From positions 310,001 through 374,000 of the forward strand of contig NZ_JAERRB010000004.1 of NCBI RefSeq assembly GCF_016735595.1: a stretch of DNA of 64,000 nt, written 5' to 3'. The notes beneath the pieces are model-generated. The model saw only the letters and a program-made list of their open reading frames with translations. It ran no database searches and was not told the DNA's origin. The position numbers and the translations under genes are program-made. Shown here one piece after another: positions 61,401-64,000 of this stretch (position 1 is the first letter of the stretch; every line of letters begins with the position of its first letter). The stretch is from Chryseolinea lacunae. GTDB lineage: Bacteria; Bacteroidota; Bacteroidia; Cytophagales; Cyclobacteriaceae.

Positions 61401-61818
61401 AATTTTTCTTGCTGTATAGATTGCTCTCGTAGGCAAAGATGTGACGTTGCACGTCGTAGCGCACACCGTCGGGCCCTTCGGCGTAGAATAAGATGTAGTC
61501 GTCTTTGTCGAACGAGCCATCGCTTTCGCCTTCCACAATAATAGATGTTTCCTGAAGCGATGCGGGGCGGGGCGTGTCATTGTCCTGGGGAAGCATGCCG
61601 CCGCCATTTCCAAACACGGCTATTTTGCGCGGATCGATGGCGGCCGGGTCGAACCCCATCTTCCGGAAGTCGTCGTACGAAATTTTATAGACGCCCCTTT
61701 TTTCAACACTCACCTTGAACCAGGAGTTTTCAGCCAGCGGGCTTTGGGCAAGACTCCATGGACCAAGCGCCGCCAAAAGGCAGACAAGAGACCATCGTAT
61801 GGTGCGCGGAGATTGCAA
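58420..61818 (-). CDS. porU: type IX secretion sortase PorU
   Basis: 1132 residues. A signal peptide (MQSPRTIRWSLVCLLAALG) precedes the N-terminal beta domain (WFKVSVEKRGVYKISYDDFR). The gingipain-like peptidase domain (C25) spans about residues 395-760, with catalytic His in NYTGHGSEKLW (H649) and catalytic Cys in TATCEFGRQDDP (C682). The C-terminus resembles a T9SS sorting domain (NAPNPFQHESRLFFTHNRSG, LYIYNLAGEKISAYSF). PorU removes the sorting domain of cargo and attaches it to A-LPS. It is preceded by pssA after 31 nt. Confidence 0.95.
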   Translation of the reverse strand: MQSPRTIRWSLVCLLAALGPWSLAQSPLAENSWFKVSVEKRGVYKISYDDFRKMGFDPAAIDPRKIAVFGNGGGMLPQDNDTPRPASLQETSIIVEGESDGSFDKDDYILFYAEGPDGVRYDVQRHIFAYESNLYSKKNYYFITVYAKGSSETPARIVASENVAGNFPVVQQVEDFVYHELDDYNELQSGRQWYGERFDLTAQYVFKFNLPGILENTPAKLVSKVMAQCYDPKGSSFKVLVNNTTVGEQPLAYIVNSPYAIKGTERSDTLAVSASGSTTQEITFQYTKGTGRSVGFLDFFLFQFSRKPGAYDDQTFFVAPTSLDQSTSQYRLAGGTNTHRVWNITDPQHVQQQTVSIQQNGAVFSTSSETLKSYVIFNSNVPAPALVGAVANQNIKPGSVDYIIVSHPSFLGEAQRLAAHRQQHNGWAVQVVTTEEVYNEFSSGRTDVSAIRDFLRYKYETGSSRLKSALFFGRGSYDYKDRQTNNTNFVPAYESRNSLSPLETYSSDDFYALLEPGEGGWSEWPAHAETLDIGVGRLPAKTLDEAHTLVDKIIAYDTDKKNFGAWRKSILFVADDGSISDGFSGEHQKQARSLADGIETNEAEFDTKRVFLGTYTKTVKPNGEAIPEVNDAIMKQFDRGALIINYTGHGSEKLWTDEKVLTDLDIITLENKHYPFLVTATCEFGRQDDPADISSAEISVLRPNGGSIGLVTTSRPVSSSTNFELNQVFYANLFKRENQRLLSLGEVFRRTKNGSTVGVNNRNFSLIGDPGMTLAIPQNNIVIESLETASGTDTLKALSNVTLIGHVENGEGVMTNFNGTLEATVFDKPATAVTIGKNNPAVSFKQWSNVLFRGKASVKAGAFRIQFVVPKNIAYEVGAGKLSFYAADTSLQQDAASAMAVPVGASEKGVVPDNTAPDIALFMGDTTFMNGGMVLPSTSLVARLHDASGLNTSSYGIGNTMIGVLDNDAQTFVLNDYYQADTDDYSRGWINFPLNNLAPGRHSITVKVWDTHNNPAQSTITFIVTDGKLLVIESLGNAPNPFQHESRLFFTHNRSGDDLEAQLYIYNLAGEKISAYSFSIPTSPYEVNLLEINGPNDEGKKLVAGVYLARLTVRSVTNGSKSERVTKLIVVN

Positions 61819-61849
61819 AAGTGGTGGTTTAAGCCTGAAAAATAGTGCC

Positions 61850-62524
61850 TTATTTCGAAAACACCCGAACGCCTAACGACAGGGTGATGTACAAAAGTAT
61901 GATGATGGGCAGTGCCGCCCACCGAAACACGGCAAGCAGTAATACCGACAGCAACAGGAAGGTAAACCGGATCTTATTCTCGTTCCAGCTGAAATTTTTG
62001 AACTTCAGAGCAAACAAGTCTACACGTGAAACGAGCAATGCCGAAAACAGCACAGCAATGCCGGCCAGCGCCAGTGGGTTGGCCATGATGTTGAATGAGC
62101 CGAAACTCAGAAACGGCAGGGCCGTGAGAAAAATGGCGTTGGCGGGTGTTGGCAATCCTTTGAAGGAATCGGACTGCGTGGTGTCGATGTTAAAAATGGC
62201 CAGGCGCAACCCCGAGCAGATTGCGATGAGCAGGGCCACGTATTGCAGGTTTGGGATGGGCGATGTCAACACCAGCGCCTTGTAGATGAACAGGGCGGGC
62301 AGTGCGCCAAAGCTCACCATGTCGGCCATGGAATCAAGCTCTTTGCCAATGGGCGACGACACGTGGAGCCACCGGGCGGCAAAGCCGTCAAAAAAATCGA
62401 AGAGGCATGCGGCCCACACAAAGTAGGCCGTGGGCACAGTGGCGTTGTCCCACAGCGAAATGATGCCCAGCATGCCGCATAGCAGGTTGCTACAGGTTAA
62501 AAAATTTGGAAGATACTTCATCAT
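61850..62524 (-). CDS. pssA: CDP-diacylglycerol-serine O-phosphatidyltransferase
   Basis: 224 residues. The CDP-alcohol phosphatidyltransferase motif is intact: DGFAARWLHVSSPIGKELDS followed by MADMVSFG. Several membrane helices follow. The enzyme makes phosphatidylserine, the precursor of phosphatidylethanolamine, in the cytoplasmic membrane. It sits between an MBL hydrolase gene (6 nt upstream) and porU. A link between phospholipid supply and T9SS is not known and may be only shared transcription. Confidence 0.95.
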   Translation of the reverse strand: MMKYLPNFLTCSNLLCGMLGIISLWDNATVPTAYFVWAACLFDFFDGFAARWLHVSSPIGKELDSMADMVSFGALPALFIYKALVLTSPIPNLQYVALLIAICSGLRLAIFNIDTTQSDSFKGLPTPANAIFLTALPFLSFGSFNIMANPLALAGIAVLFSALLVSRVDLFALKFKNFSWNENKIRFTFLLLSVLLLAVFRWAALPIIILLYITLSLGVRVFSK

Positions 62525-62530
62525 GAAAGA

Positions 62531-63181
62531 TCAGGTTGAGATCACGGCGCAAAACGGATTTGTTTTCTTTTCGAAACCGATGGTGGTTTCCGGTCCGTGA
62601 CCCGGATACACCGTGACGTCGTCTGGCAAGGTAAAAAGTTTTTGATGGATGCTTTGAATGAGCGTGTCAAAATCTCCGCCGGGCAAATCGGTGCGGCCAA
62701 TACTGTTTCGAAACAACACATCGCCGCCAATCACAACCTTTTCTCCGGCGTGATAGAACGCGATGTGGCCCGGCGCATGACCCGGCACGAAAAGCACGCT
62801 AAACACCTGATTACCAAAGCACACTTCGTCGCCTTCCGTCAGATAGCCATCGGGTGTTGCCTCGTGGTAGAGGTTGAAGCCATAGTGGGGAGCATACACT
62901 TTCACGGCCTTCAGCACCGGCTCGTCGCTGGCGTGAATGTAGAATTTTGTTTTGTAGGTCTCCTTCACAAAGGCATTGCCCAGCACATGGTCGACATGGC
63001 AGTGTGTGTTCAATAGTTTTTGCACCGACAGCTGATGATCCGAAATGAAGTCGGTGAGCTCGGCTTTCTCTGCCGCGTCGTAGCACCCGGGGTCGATGAT
63101 CACACACTCCTTTGTTTCGTCGTATAACACATACGTGTTCTCCTGAAAGGGATTAAAAACGAATACCTGGACGTGAAGCAT
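62531..63181 (-). CDS. metallo-beta-lactamase-fold hydrolase (glyoxalase II-like)
   Basis: 216 residues. The metal-binding motif THCHVDH (residues 59-65) and the downstream His in VPGHAPGHIAFY, GGDVLF and VYPGHG are all present, together with the TDLPGGDF segment of the YcbL/glyoxalase-II-like group. It probably hydrolyses a thioester such as S-lactoylglutathione or another thiol substrate. It appears to start the run pssA-porU-porV-M16 on the minus strand. Confidence 0.9.
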   Translation of the reverse strand: MLHVQVFVFNPFQENTYVLYDETKECVIIDPGCYDAAEKAELTDFISDHQLSVQKLLNTHCHVDHVLGNAFVKETYKTKFYIHASDEPVLKAVKVYAPHYGFNLYHEATPDGYLTEGDEVCFGNQVFSVLFVPGHAPGHIAFYHAGEKVVIGGDVLFRNSIGRTDLPGGDFDTLIQSIHQKLFTLPDDVTVYPGHGPETTIGFEKKTNPFCAVIST

Positions 63182-63320
63182 GGTGCTGAAATTTTTTTCA
63201 AAGTAAACGGAATTTTACACGATGCCCGCCCCGTGCGCTTCAATATTTGTGATTGGGCTTCATTCATTCGGCAACGAGGTGAAAAATGCTACGGAGTTTA
63301 TGTAGTTTGGCGCCCCAGAA

Positions 63321-64000
63321 ATGACCTCCCGAAGTGTAGCCTATATAATTGTCGGTCAGGGCCTCGCCGGCTCGGCCGTGGCCTTGCAATTGCTGCGGCA
63401 GGGCAAGCGCATTCTCGTGATCGACCAACCCTCGCGAAACACCTCGTCGCGCATCGCCGCAGGCCTCTTCAATCCCATCACGGGTCGCAAAATGGTGAAG
63501 ACCTGGATGGCCGATTCATTGTTTCCCTATCTCTTCAATTTCTACCGCGAAGCCGAGTCGCTGACGGCGCGGAAATTTTTTCATCCCATGCCGCTCTACC
63601 GGCCCTTTCATTCCATTGAAGAACAAAATGAGTGGATGGGAAAAAGCGCCACTCCGGCCTATGCGCCCTATATCGAGAAAATAACGACAGGTTCTACCTA
63701 TCCAAACGTGAACGACCCCTATGGCGGACTGTTGCTGCAGCAATGCGGCTATGTGGACACGACGACCTATACCGCCGCCGTGGGTGAGCTGATTGCCCGC
63801 GAGGGCATTTTGCTACAGGAAGATCTGGACGAAAACGCCTTGACTATCGGGCAAGGCGTGGTGCGCTATCGCGATGTGGAAGCGGGCGGCATCATTTTTT
63901 GTAACGGAGTGCATACCACGCCCTGGTTCAATTGGTTGCCGGTGAAACCGTTGAAAGGGGAGGCCATCCGCATCCGTGCGTCGTTTGACGAGCACGTGAT
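63321..64000 (+). CDS. FAD-dependent oxidoreductase (3' end outside window)
   Basis: An open frame of about 226 codons runs from ATG 63321 to the right edge without a stop. It begins MTSRSVAYIIVGQGLAGSAV; the dinucleotide-binding GxGxxG is seen as GQGLAG (residues 12-17). This is followed by VIDQPSRNTSSRIAAGLFNP, which fits the D-amino-acid-oxidase-like (DAO) family. The visible part lacks the C-terminal half, so the substrate cannot be judged. It is divergent from the MBL gene. Confidence 0.85.
   Translation, partial: MTSRSVAYIIVGQGLAGSAVALQLLRQGKRILVIDQPSRNTSSRIAAGLFNPITGRKMVKTWMADSLFPYLFNFYREAESLTARKFFHPMPLYRPFHSIEEQNEWMGKSATPAYAPYIEKITTGSTYPNVNDPYGGLLLQQCGYVDTTTYTAAVGELIAREGILLQEDLDENALTIGQGVVRYRDVEAGGIIFCNGVHTTPWFNWLPVKPLKGEAIRIRASFDEHV

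Overview
The window reads as chromosomal core plus accessory DNA from a Bacteroidota bacterium, most likely order Cytophagales (a Chryseolinea/Ohtaekwangia-type organism is my guess; no 16S gene is present to confirm it). Support: type IX secretion (T9SS) genes (porU, porV, a PorP/SprF protein, a gliding-motility-type C-terminal domain protein), promoters of the Bacteroidota form TTTG-N18-20-TAnnTTTG, mostly absent Shine-Dalgarno sequences, GH29 fucosidase and TonB receptor genes, and the Bacteroidota pairing of a TPR membrane protein with ribH.

Region 1 (1-17.1 kb, mostly +): the end of a CHASE2 sensor gene, two tandem FecR-like/TPR secreted paralogues, sucD, a small hypothetical and a CAP-domain protein (-), icd, then a three-gene run of T9SS-type adhesin, PorP/SprF protein and a secreted WD40-caspase. 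Next come ribH, a TPR membrane protein and pdhA (-), diverging from recF and a DUF721 gene.

Region 2 (17.3-34.9 kb, +): the translation and transcription core: tRNA-Tyr, a degenerate tRNA-Gly copy, tRNA-Gly, tRNA-Thr, tuf, tRNA-Trp, secE, nusG, rplKAJL, rpoB, rpoC, a DUF3467 gene, rpsL, rpsG, fusA, rpsJ. The tRNA-tuf-secE-nusG-rpl-rpo order is the ancient bacterial one. rpsJ is followed by a terminator and a convergent gene, so the rest of the S10 operon lies elsewhere.

Region 3 (35.0-48.8 kb, mostly -): a molybdenum hydroxylase operon (2Fe-2S subunit, molybdopterin subunit, cytochrome c, XdhC, PQQ dehydrogenase with an internal cytochrome c domain, MocA); a DUF2141 protein (+); a MOSC - HemJ - SCO - cytochrome c - DinB run; a Crp/Fnr regulator (+); a secreted DJ-1/PfpI protein with a metal-ribbon N-terminus; and a GlxA-type AraC regulator.

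Region 4 (49.0-64.0 kb): GH29 fucosidase and a TonB receptor (+); DoxX, a Crp/Fnr regulator and a lipoprotein (-); and the probable operon MBL hydrolase - pssA - porU - porV - M16-like protein (-), in which the M16 protein has lost its zinc-binding motif. An FAD oxidoreductase gene (+) runs off the right edge. I see no insertion sequence, prophage, integrase or CRISPR array. The less ordinary items are the T9SS/WD40-caspase run, the decayed tRNA-Gly copy, the basic tail on the PorP protein, the M16 pseudo-peptidase next to porUV, and the isolated rpsJ.
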